Shown: positions 10,627-21,603 of the stretch, in pieces | How positions within the stretch are numbered: position 1 is the stretch's first letter | Layout: each line of letters begins with the position of its first letter | Assembly (NCBI GenBank): GCA_000697665.1 | Contig: KL197727.1 | Location: 620,001 to 684,000, forward strand | DNA: 64,000 bases | Direction: 5' to 3' | Source of the DNA: Jaapia argillacea MUCL 33604 | Lineage: Eukaryota; Basidiomycota; Agaricomycetes; Jaapiales; Jaapiaceae | The notes under the pieces: model-generated | What the model was told of the DNA's origin: nothing | Seen by the model: the letters and a program-made list of their open reading frames with translations, nothing else | Databases searched by the model: none | Program-made: the position numbers and the translations under genes

Positions 10627-13600
10627 ATGGCTGCGACTCGACAACCCCCTCCTCGTCTCTATATTCCTCCTTCCATTGGCGCCCAGCAACCAATGGCTTT
10701 CGAAGGTCATTCCATGTACTCTCCTGCCTTGCCGACGTCCATCCAGCACGGTTTTCATCCGCCATTTCCCCTCCCTCAGTCTGTTCTCCAGACACCAATG
10801 CAGTCTCAGTTCTTTCCACCTATACCTGGTGCTCCAATGCGCCCACCGCATCTAGTACACCACGCCGGTCGCGCCAGTGTTGCTCAGCTGGCGGCGGCAG
10901 GAATATACCCTCCCCAGGGCGTGCCGATGACACCCATTGGGCAGAACGGTCTCGCGTCACCAATGATCCTTGGTGCGCCTCCTTTTCCTCAGCCCTTCGC
11001 AAGTAGAAATCGAAGAACTCCAAGCGTGAGCTTGGGAGGTCCTCCCAAAGCCGCTCTTGGGGGCCCCGGGCGGAATCACGCGCCAATACCCGCGCCATTG
11101 GTCGCTGCCGCTGCCGTTGCACCGCCGTCCAAGACGAAGAAAATTCCTGTCAGCTTCCCACAGGAAACTATCCCCGGGAGAGACGGAGAGCCTTCACATA
11201 GAGCAGACTGGGCACGGTGTCCTATACCCTCCTCCCAGCTCCCCGACGAGCGGATAGTGGAACCGCCTGAATTGACTACTGCCGATCCGCATCCTCCAGA
11301 TGCTTGGAGATATGTTTTGCCAGACACTGTTGATGTCTTCCTTCCGGGAAAGGTCTGTGCATGTCGTCTATCGAATCATACTTGCCATGAACTCACTGTC
11401 GGATCACTTTTACGTACATTTACTATGGGCATTTAACAGAGCGCTTGGGATGCATTGAAGCACAAAGTGATTGAAGAGAAGTTGGAGAAACTTGGAGTGG
11501 AGCGAGGTTCGGGTAGCACTGTGCCTCACATCCACGCCCCCCACGCACGCGCTGCTTCGGTAAGCTTCAGTCCCTTGATACACGTGGTGTTTTTTACTGA
11601 AACTTATCCCGTTAGATATCATCACCTGCCGACCCTGCTCTCCTCATGTTCAAGTTGAATAAGCTGCATGCTCAACAGAGTGCATCTTCATCGAATTCCT
11701 TGTCGACGTCACCGCAGCCTTCACTTTTGCTCTCCGGATCCCCTAATTCGCAACTTCCTCCACGTTTACGGAATGGGCATGGCCACAGCATGTCCCTGGC
11801 ACAACCGTCCACGTTGCAACCATCCTTCTATAATCCATCTGCGTCCTTCAATCCGTTCGGTCCGGACGCAACATTAGGCTCAGATCAGATTGCACCGCGC
11901 CCTCGCTCGTCCGAACCGGGTCCCATACATGCTCCCCAGGGTCGTGTTCCGGTCCCTATCGCTACACTGGCGCCTCCACCAGCGGCGAGCCGCCCGGAGA
12001 GTCGTCCGGACTTCGCTCGTGGTTTTGGTTTGGATATACCAGAGGAAGAGGAGGAAGTTGAAGAAGTAGTTGAGCGAGAAGTCAAAGAAGAGGAGGCTGA
12101 GGTTGCTGATGATGTCGACACAACTGTTGAAGCGAGTGTAGAGGATAGCGGAGAGATGGAGCTGGAAGAACTGGGGTCACTGACAGCTCCCGTCAGCCGT
12201 CTTCACTCCCGACACGTGTCGCGCCTGTCTGCCGCTCTGTCCCTGCGTTCTGTGGGAGGGCATATGGACGAGCCGATATATGAAGGACCTGGCCTCGTGC
12301 CCCTGCTCAGTCCTGTCGGGAATCCCATTATCGAAGATTTGGATCATTCTGATCATGATCATGAAGCTGTCCAGGAATGGACTGGGTCTGAAGATCTTCG
12401 GGATGGCGATAAGTCTGATGATGAGGTGCGTGGCTGCAGACTCGTGTTGGTGACATAACTGAACAGGCTTTTTTGTTCCCAGGTCAGTTTGGGCGAGTTT
12501 TCCAATCCTTCCGACGAAGAAAGAGCCCGCCACGAACGTCAACAAAGGCGTTTGATTCGGCGCAGCAATCGCGACCTTGAAGCACCCAGGCGACTTCCGA
12601 ATTTCCCTAGACCTCCAGAGAGTGGCCCTACCTTTGTCGACCAATTTGAGGACGACCTACTCTCTAACCCGAGTGACGAACATCACTCGCCGGAAGCGAA
12701 TTACCTGGTTGTAGAACCAAACGACTTTTATCCGAGGCCATCCTCGAGTTCCAGTGGCAGAGTAAGTCGCCCTCTCCCACCTCTCCCACACTCTCGAACG
12801 ACGTCTGGGCAGTTCACATTCCACGACCCTGCATTGGCACACTCACGACGAACCTCTGAACAACTTCACCTTGGGTCTCAATTGACAATGCCAGCACTCA
12901 ACCCAAATGCCAAACCTTTCGTATTCGGTGCTTCCCGTCTATCTGGTTCGTTTACCCCTGTTCTGGAGCCGCCACCTCCTGCTCCGGGTCCCGCAGCCCT
13001 CACACATGTTCGAGCGCCATCATTAGGGAAACCCCTCAACGCCGCTGCGGTGGAGTTCAAGCCTACCTTCACTTTCCGCCCTCCCGAGGGTGTGCCGCAG
13101 TTCTCCTTCCCATTTGCGGAGGTTCATCGTCCTCTGCCTGTGCCTCCAGCACAACCTTCACCCGTCAGGGCACAGCAGGGCAGGGAGAAGAGGCAAAGAC
13201 GAAGTTCCGTCGATGACCTCGAGGATGACGAGGATGAAGAGGAAGGCAACACTAGCATGGCCTCCTTCAAATTCCCTCCTGTCGCCGACGTCCCCCAACA
13301 TATTCGCCGTTCAGCGCCAACTACGCCTCCGGGAGCTCCTAGGTCCAGCTCGGCTGATGCAGCATCCAAGCCTTTCACCTTCTCAGGCTTCCCAGCGTTA
13401 CCAGCGTACGTCCCCGACGAGACAGACTCCGAATCACATTTACATAGGATGGAGTCGAGCGTTTTCGAAGACATCCCTGCGGATATTACCACCAGGGCTG
13501 TTCATGGTAGCCCATCTTCGGGAGTCAGAGAACTCCCCGTCCCACCAACCTTCAAGCCGAAGCGCGCGCCCATTCCCCTCGACTTTAAACATCCCGTGTC

Positions 13601-16600
13601 GACAAATACCGTTCCTGCTGGGCTCTTCAAGGCCCTGGTGAATAGCGCGACAGAGGAGCGCACGAGGCGTGGTGTCAGGTCCAGGCTTAGCTCACGAGAG
13701 ATATTTGACCATGTCCCTAGACCTTCACTGGACGACACCAATGTGACTTCTATCGCACGGAAAGTCTCGAGGAGTCGTCTGGTGAGTAATCCTGTTCGCC
13801 CAGAGGGATCTCTAAGCGACTCTGAGAGTGTGCGCATCCATCGACCCCGTCGTTCCTCCCTCCCAGCGTTGCACAGCGCTGAAAACTCGTCTATCTCCGG
13901 GATTTCACTTCCTCCTATCTCGACCATCACCAAACCGGATGAGGCCCAGTCATTGGAAGAAAGATTCGAAAGTATATTGGATGAGAAGATGGAAGTTTTA
14001 CGTCGCGATTTGTTGGAGTACAGACACTCTGCGGGCGACCAAGGCGTGAACGCCTCCATGGAAGCCATGATGACCGAGGTCGTCTCTCTCTTCCGCGCGC
14101 AACTCCAGGAGTCTGCTGCACGCGGGCTGGAGGACAGTCAAATGGATGCTCGCGGAGAGCTTGACTTCCAAGTTATCAAGGATATCATCGATCAGGGTCA
14201 TGCTGATGCTCGTGTCATTATTCAACGTGACTTGGCACAGATCGTGGAGCATATACAGTCTCACCTTCGAGATTCTCCAGGGCATCTCAGTGACGCGACG
14301 TCTCTCATGGAAGAACTCAGCAACAGGATGGTTAATACCGTTGTGGGAGCCGTGTCCCAGCTTGCAGCTCGCTTGGAGAGCATCGGTAACTTGCGCTCCA
14401 CACCATCCGTGGATAGGGAGGCGATTGTCCACGATATGTTGGCTGTTTTATCTCCTCATCTGGCAGCTCTCCGTCCAGAGCCAGTGGACTACGACAATCT
14501 CACCGCTCGCTTGACCCAGGCGGTCAAACCTCACATTTCACAACTCATCGATCTTGCCTCGGACAAGCGTGAAACCGCTGGCTTAATCGTGGAACGGTTA
14601 CTTCCAATCCTGCCATCGCTATCCAGCACGGCCCCCGAGCTCGACACTGATGCTCTCGTTTCTCAGATGGCGGCAGAAATGCGACGAATCGTGTCACCCA
14701 TCGACACTCACGAGATCAAAGAACAAGTGTCTGATCTGGTTGTGGAACGTCTTGACGCTCGGTTGTCAGTCCGAGACAGAGCCTTTAATGTTGACAATAT
14801 TGCTACTCGGATATCGGAGAACATTGCTCAGACGCTGGAACCACTTCGTGAGGCCCTCAAGACTTTGGGATCGTTTCCCCAAGGACAACAGCTTCTCTCC
14901 GCCCAAAATCAAGATCTGCTCGCCAAACACAATGATCTCGTCGCCATCACATCCAGCCTTCCGTCTCAGTTCGCGGCCACGACTGAAGGTCTTCAGGCGG
15001 CACAATCGAACCTTCGCAATGAGATACTCCGGCTACCCACGGACGAATCTCTTGCAAAGGCCCTGCAGCCCATCCTTTCCGGTATGGAGGGCTTGATCGA
15101 TGATCAGAAGTCCTTCGCTGTCCTCAGCGGCGAGCTTTCGGAAGTACGCCAAGACTTCACCACCCGTTTGGACGCTCTACCCCAGATCCTCTCCGCGCCT
15201 ACTAAGGCTCTCCATGACTCGTTTGCGGAATTCGCGTCTCGGGCTGTTTCGAAACAAGACCTGGAGGAGATGCGACGCCTGATGACGACAAACGCCGAAC
15301 TGCAGGTTCAACTGGCCAAGGCACGTGGCGCCCACGGTCAAGTGCGAGTGGAGAAGGATAATTTGAGTGAGCGACTGTCCTCAGTCGAAGCAGAGCGAGA
15401 CCGCATTCGCGCTGAAGTCGAAGAGATGCGCACTATTGATGCCGCGAACGAGGCGCATTCGAAGTCGGTCGAAACACGAGCATCTGAACTTGAGGAAGCT
15501 CTCTCTCAAGCGCTTGATCGATTGAAGGCCTCCGATGTGGCAACTCAATCCCATCAAGAACATATCAACGCTCTCGAGAAGAGCAACCGGGACCTCGCAA
15601 CAGAGAAGGAACGTCTGAAAACGAAGGTCCGTACCACGGCCTCCTCCAAACTGTGATATAACTGACCAACATTCATAGATCGATGCCCTGGAGTTAAAGT
15701 CTGCGTTGGCCCTGCGGGATGCAGAAGTTGTTTCTCAATCATTGTCGCAGCTGCGCAAGGAACATGAGGAACTTAGGTCTCAGCAAAGTCACTGGGATGA
15801 TCTGCGTCGCGCGTCTGAACAGATCGAAAATCTAACTCTGCTTGTGTCACGTGCTGACAACGAGGAGGTGACAGAACTGAAGCGTATTCGCGATCGCAGT
15901 AAACTGATGGAGGGCGAGTATGCGGCCCTGCAAAAACGATACAAAGAGCAGGAGAGCAAGGTTGCAAGCAGCGAGCGAGCCGCTATCAATGCGAAACAGA
16001 GCGTCTCGCAGGCTCAACAACGGGCCCTTGAGTGGGAAAGGCGGGCTAAGGAGTATGAAAGCGACTTAGACTCGACACGAACCCGACTTGAGGAGGCTGA
16101 ACAGAGCAACGCCCAGTTGGAAGCCGATTATTCGTTCGCTAAACTGCAGCTCGAGGAGAGGGACGAGGAGACGCGTTTAACCAAGGTGAGATATCATGAA
16201 TCGTATGAAAACCGCATACTGAGCTATTCGCAGGATCGGGAAAGCAAACTGCGCGACCAAGTCGCCAGCCTTGAAACGCAAGTAGCTCGCTTACAGGCCG
16301 AAGCCGAACAGCCAAAGAAGACCTCAGCCTTGACACCCCACCGCCAGATTCAGAACGGCTCGAGTCGCCATGCCACTCGCCCCGATTCTCGCGCCAGCAC
16401 TGTATACCCAAGCCGATCTGCGACCCCTACGATGCCCGTCAATGGCAATAGCAAAGTCTCAACATCCCGTTTCGGTGCAACTTCTCCACAGGGATCTGTT
16501 TGGGACTCGATGCATGCTCCGAGGTCATACCAGACCCCTCGCTCAAGTACTCCAAAGACCAAGCCGCCGTACTACCGACCCTCCGTCCCCTCACCGACCC

Positions 16601-16653
16601 CCAGCACCGTATCCTTAGCCCCAACCCTTGGGAATGATGGATGGTGGGAATAA
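10627..16653 (+). CDS. Very large disordered/coiled-coil protein, family not recognised
   Basis: About 1,900 residues from ATG 10627 (MAATRQPPPRLYIPP) to TAA 16651-16653, with about six exons. Introns lie near 11353-11438, 11559-11616, 12426-12481, 15627-15679 and 16188-16235. The N-terminal third is Pro/Ser-rich and disordered, with a Glu-rich block near 12040-12110. Two near-identical NPSDE motifs (FSNPSDEERA near 12499, LSNPSDEHHS near 12658) flank a short spacer. From about 13940 onward the protein is mostly helical heptad-type coiled coil (e.g. LEERFESILDEKMEVLRRDL), continuous through about 16290. It ends in a Ser/Pro/Arg-rich tail. The architecture resembles fungal scaffold, septal or cytoskeletal-organising proteins, but I see no diagnostic domain. 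The protein probably forms elongated dimers; location and role are unknown. Confidence 0.85.
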
Positions 16654-17031
16654 TCCCAACTAGATCCCCTCTCACATCTCACTCATATTCGTCTCATGCA
16701 TTTGATATCATCATGTTATTATTCATTGTCTGTTGTTTCTTGCTCTCGTTTCCAACTTCTTTCGTTAAATATCCTACACATTTCATTGACGTACATTCAC
16801 TGGATCATAATCGATACCTGCGCCCTATTCCATTTGTACACTGGGGAATCAATAGCATTACTCTGAAAGCGTAAGAAAGCGTGATATAAGAGTGTCTGGA
16901 ATATTGGACTACGTTGGTGAAGACCAGATCCACTTCTGAACTTCCACCACTGCAACTTGTGGGTCATCGGGAACACTGGCCAAGAAAAACCTTAGTCGCT
17001 GGAGAGGGAGAATATTTGTCGTGGAAGCCAC
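16654..17031. other. Convergent intergenic: 3' UTRs of the coiled-coil and OSBP genes
   Basis: AT-rich, with T-rich stretches near 16715-16765 suited to 3' UTR and polyadenylation on the + strand. No coding exon supported on either strand. Confidence 0.5.
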
Positions 17032-18725
17032 CTACGCGAATTTGGGTATCCACCGCCCACCATGCTCTTGGAAGAAACGTGCAACATGCTTCTCGCCACT
17101 CTCCTCCCGTTTACGCCGCAGTTCGCGTTGGGCATCCTCGACCGCGGATTTCGCTGTGGTGGCGGTGTCCATATCTTTGTCGCTAATGGCTTTCGTAAGA
17201 TTTCGCCAGAGGCTGAACCAAGTAGATTTAACAGCGGAGACGGGGAAAAAAATAGGGTGAAGCGATACACACCGACGGGATTCGTTGGGCTCTTGCTCGT
17301 CCTCCGCCGCAACCCACTTAGAGGCCAGCTTCGCTCCATCTTTTGGCACATCAAAGAGAACCCGCTTTTCGCCTGTCTGTTGGCGAAAGCATTCAGTGAA
17401 TATAAGGAGTCCGAAATCTATAAACTACCTTGCACTCTTTATATTCCATAACATTACTCCACTTTCCAGATATTTCTCCAAGATCTTTGAAGCCCTTCCG
17501 TACACGTCCAGCAACCGCGTTGTACGTCCCAGAGAAGAACCCCTGGGGCGTTGTTCGGTCAGGAATGTCGCATGCAAACCGAGACTGAAACCGACCTTCG
17601 TCTTGAATTCAAGATCACAAGATAACCCGTGTTTCTCGTTTCTTGCAACACATGTATCTCCAAGCTCGAGCACCATCTTCCCAAATAATATACCCCGCGC
17701 ATACATATTTGGCATGGAGATGACGTATTCTGGTAACACGAAACGATATGATGATCTGCGCGAATTATAAGACGCCTCAGGAACTCACCACCATCCTCAG
17801 GTCTTCCCATAAGAATCACGCGATTCTCGCCTTCCATGACTGTAGAGACACTATTCCCGAGGAACTTGGATTTAGGCCGAAGCTCGCCAATTATGCATAC
17901 TTGGTTGACTGGCGATACGTAGTAGAATGCGGAGATGGGAGGATGGTGTGAGACTGAAAGAAAGACGAATACAAATGAGATGGAAGAACGAGGACATTCG
18001 AAGGAAAGAGATGAACCTTGCTCTGCAATATAGAAGCCCTGTGTACCATCAGAATAATCATAGCGGCATCGGAAGAACTCTCCCAGTACGGGATTATAGC
18101 TGAAGAATCGCATGACAACTGATTTAGGATGGCATTTATCACTGGAGGAGCTCACGTACGGCTTCTTCACGCCTTTGGGCTTGATGTGCCATCCAGCCAG
18201 ATAGTATTGAAGCACACGAATGAATCTTTCCTCAGCATCGTCGCAGTTCTCCGCTCTGATCGCTAGACGTCAATCGCATTGCATTGGTGGCATGTGTCGA
18301 ATGTGACTTGCCCAAATATCAGATCCGGATGTGCCATGAAATCAGTGATGCGCTCTAGCATACTGCGAGGCTCCAGAACGAAAGTTGGGAAGGTAACCTT
18401 GGATAGGTCCATACCCACTCTAATTGCAAGGAAGGAACCATGGCGCCCGTCTGAGTACAAGACAATGAGGTGAAAGAAAGACAGGGCGCACCTAAGCTGC
18501 GATATAAGCGACATAATGATAGACCCCTCATTCTCGTCTCTACACCAGGTAGCGTCAGAATCATCCATGACAGTCATAGGTGGGTGGGTAAGATGAAATG
18601 GTTGAAAGGAGAACTGACAAGATCGATGTATCATCTGGGTCAGTGTCTTCTGGTACTCTATCCTCCACGAAGGAACCTCGTGGCTTCCGGAGATGAGACC
18701 CGGCTTGTTGGAATAGTCCCATCAT
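17032..18725 (-). CDS. KES1: Oxysterol-binding protein, Kes1/Osh4-type lipid transfer protein
   Basis: Minus-strand gene of about 400 residues, the length of stand-alone OSBP-related domains without PH or ankyrin parts. The start ATG at 18725-18723 begins [19 protein letters not shown]. After the first splice the protein reads [18 protein letters not shown], then [20 protein letters not shown], both hallmarks of the lipid-tunnel lid and core. Further signatures are the [11 protein letters not shown] loop and [14 protein letters not shown], the family fingerprint, recovered after removing an intron near 17966-18024. The C-terminus [10 protein letters not shown] ends at a TAG whose last base is 17032. 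Members exchange sterol for PI4P between ER, Golgi and plasma membrane. At least seven introns. The neighbouring genes give no functional context. Confidence 0.92.
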
Positions 18726-19173
18726 GTCTTGATTCTATCGAACGCGAGGATTCCAGCAGACGAGAGGGAAGGAGCAGATCAAACGCGAGGAAAGAGGGGG
18801 CAGGAAGGAGGCAGTCTCGGAATGTTAACGCAGCCTGCGGGTGTCAAGTCACTGCCTTCAATCAAATTAGTACGGCTGCGGTGGAACGAAAGCCGTGCAG
18901 ACCACGTAGAAAATCTTTAAAAAGGTTTGTGTGCTGGACAAGCGCGTATCAGGACGGTGAATTCACGAAGCCGTAAGACGTAGCCCCCGCCCTGATCTTT
19001 TACGAATCCTAACATGGCTCCACCCGGCGTCATTACCGACCGCAAACCCCTCGCCTCATCCCCTTATCGTAAACTGAAGAAAATCACAATTTGATAGAAC
19101 ATATGTAACATATCTATGACATGGTCTAGGACACGATCGGTGCTGGGACCTGAAGGCTGAAGCCAAGCCAAGA
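18726..19173 (-). promoter_or_regulatory. OSBP promoter with a long pyrimidine tract; 3' region of DBP3
   Basis: Just upstream of the OSBP start (about 18745-18830) the + strand is strongly purine-rich, so the coding strand carries a CT-rich tract, a common core-promoter element of filamentous fungi. The rest shows no gene. Confidence 0.4.
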
Positions 19174-21409
19174 TCAGAACTTTATCTTGGTTGGGGCAGC
19201 GGGAGCAGGTATATCATCTCGGAAGAAAGCACCGTATGCGCTATGAGTTTTTTTCTTGATAGTCATCGGGAACTTCTTCAAACCCTCCGCTTCAAATCCA
19301 CTCTCGTGAAGCACTCGGGCCAACTCTCCAGCGAGCGCACGCTCGTGATTGTCGCCCGTGAAAAACGTAACTGACTTGCCACTCCGGCCTCCTCGACCTG
19401 TACGAATCGGTGTGTCAGCATTAGTCACTGGGTTCAATCGCTTGGAGAGGGGAGTTACCTGTTCGTCCAATCCTATGGATGTAATCCTCGATGGTCAGAG
19501 GGAAGGTGTAATTGATCACTAAGCCAACATTCGGAATGTCGAGTCCTCGGGCTGCGACGTCTGTGGCCACAAGAAATCGGGTTCGGCCGTCTTTAAAGCT
19601 CTGCAACGCGTCCATCCGAGCCGCTTGTGACATATCTCCGTGGAGAGCGCCGACAGAATAGCCTTTACCGCGCAACATGTTTTCAACGCGCGATGCTTCC
19701 TTTTTGTAGAGGGCGAAGATCAGGGTGCGAGATTCTTCTAGATCGGCTTTTGTTTTGTTGTTCCGGAGTTGGGCGATTAGGCGGTTACTGCTCGGTCAAG
19801 GTTTAGTGTGGGGACTTGGAGAAACGAAATCGGCGAAAAAAAAACCGACTCTTTCGACCGGGCATCATCGAAGACTTCCACAACTACAAGTGCCTATTAG
19901 TACCCAGTCCAGTGTTCGCGCGAAAAGAACCGACCTTGCTCGACTCGACTGTTCGCAGTAAGGTCATCACTTCCGACTGTCACTCGGACAGGATCGCGCT
20001 GGAATGTGCTTGCCAGTCTTCGGACGGCTTCAGGCCATGTTGCACTGACTATATGCTCCGTCAAAACTGAAACGGGTAGATTGAAGCAGGAAGGCGTACA
20101 CATCAATGTTTGGCGGTCCTCTCCCTGCTTGGTATGTGATATGATAGATCGAATATCATTCTCGAAGCCCTTGTCGAGCATACGATCTGCTTCATCTAGT
20201 ACGAGGTATGACACCCTATACACCCGACGTCAGTTTTGCAAGTGTTGAAAGGGAGGAAATGGCCAACCCGCTGAGGTCACAGATACCATCGTTGACCAAG
20301 TCTAATATCCTTCCAGGAGTCCCAACAACGATTCTGGTGGTCTTGCCATCCTTGTTGGCATTTTGTAAAGTCCTGATCTGACCACCTTTCTCTACCCCAC
20401 CGAATAGCGCTACAGAAGCGATGTTGAATTTACCTCCGAGATCTGAGAGTGTGTCGTGCGTCTGTATGGCGAGTTCTCGAGTGGGTGCGAGGACTAGAAC
20501 AGATACCGATAAATTTGCAGATGATGATTTCGACTTGGATTTGGAGGGCGCAGAGGATATCAGTTGAGCAAGGGCTGGGATGCCGAATGCGAGGGTTTTT
20601 CCACTATCACCGTGTAGTGAGCAAACATAAGAAACGAGGATTTGGTGAAAGAAACATACCTTCCCGTCTCGGCGATCCCAACTACGTCGTGGCCTTTCAG
20701 AGCAGGAGGCCAGGTACACGTCTGAATGGGCGTTGGTTCCTTGAACGTGGAAAAGGCAGATCGGAGACCGGGGGGTATATCAAGCTGATCAAATGATAGC
20801 GCTGGTGTGATGGGACCGATGTGACCAGGCGAATGGATTTTGATGGCGTGTTTCTCGAGGTAGGCTGAAGTTTCGGATGATGAGGGTGCGGGGGTTGCCT
20901 CTGCTGAGGTATGTTGGGCAGGGGTCGAGGAAGATGAAGGGTCTGATGAACGATCTTTCCGACGCTTTTTCCTGTCCTTGTCTTTTTCCCTCGAAGCGCC
21001 GGGATCCGATGGTGTGGAGGCATCCTCCTCGCGCTTGCGTTTCTGCTTCTTCTTCTCTTTTTTCGTCTCTGCAAGTGCTGGTGGTTGCATGAGAATATAA
21101 TCATGGACATAAGGGTTGAGAGTGAATGCATACGAGCAACATCGACTTCCATAGGTGTTACCGTCTCTCCCGCATCCTGTTCCCTCTTCCTATCCTTCTT
21201 TCTCTTTTTCTTCTCTAATTGCTCGTCATCGTCACCTGTCTGTTCGCGTCCCTCTGATTCAAAATGACTGTCTGGACGAGATTCAGGGTATTATAGAAAC
21301 ACTCACCACTCTGTTCTTTTTGTGTCTTCTTGCCCTTGTCCTTTGTGGACTTTTTCTGTTTGGTAATAGGCTCAGCAAGTGCCTGCGCTTGCTCCAAGTC
21401 GACAGTCAT
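19174..21409 (-). CDS. DBP3: ATP-dependent DEAD-box RNA helicase Dbp3
   Basis: Minus strand, about 600 residues, ATG at 21409 ([14 protein letters not shown]) and stop at 19174. A long Lys-rich N-terminus ([13 protein letters not shown] and similar, nucleolar-type basic repeats) precedes the helicase core. The Q-motif region gives [14 protein letters not shown], close to other Dbp3 proteins. Motif I is AETGSGKT, split by a 56-nt intron (20604-20659). Then come [17 protein letters not shown], motif [53 protein letters not shown] and HRIGRTGRGG. It ends with the Dbp3-like AYGAFFRDD segment. Dbp3 acts in the nucleolus on pre-rRNA for the 60S subunit. The gene is divergent from DOT1 with 194 bp between start codons. 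Confidence 0.93.
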
Positions 21410-21603
21410 AGCAACACGGTGAGAGAAGTAGACCGAGATTCAGCGTTCGCAAAAAATGTAAGTGCGGGCCGGGTATAAGGGAAAAATAGGCGGCCACGTG
21501 GCGTGGTGGATTGAGGTCATCAGGCTGTGATTTTCCCCAGACGCGGTTTAGACATCGCCTCCTGGTCTTCATCGTTCTTGTTTTCTCGCCGCCGTCGTTC
21601 GCG
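21410..21603. promoter_or_regulatory. Bidirectional promoter DBP3/DOT1 with palindromic E-box
   Basis: Only 194 bp separate the two divergent start codons. The 10-bp palindrome GCCACGTGGC (core CACGTG 21495-21500) lies near the middle and could serve both genes. Inferred from position and motif only. Confidence 0.4.
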
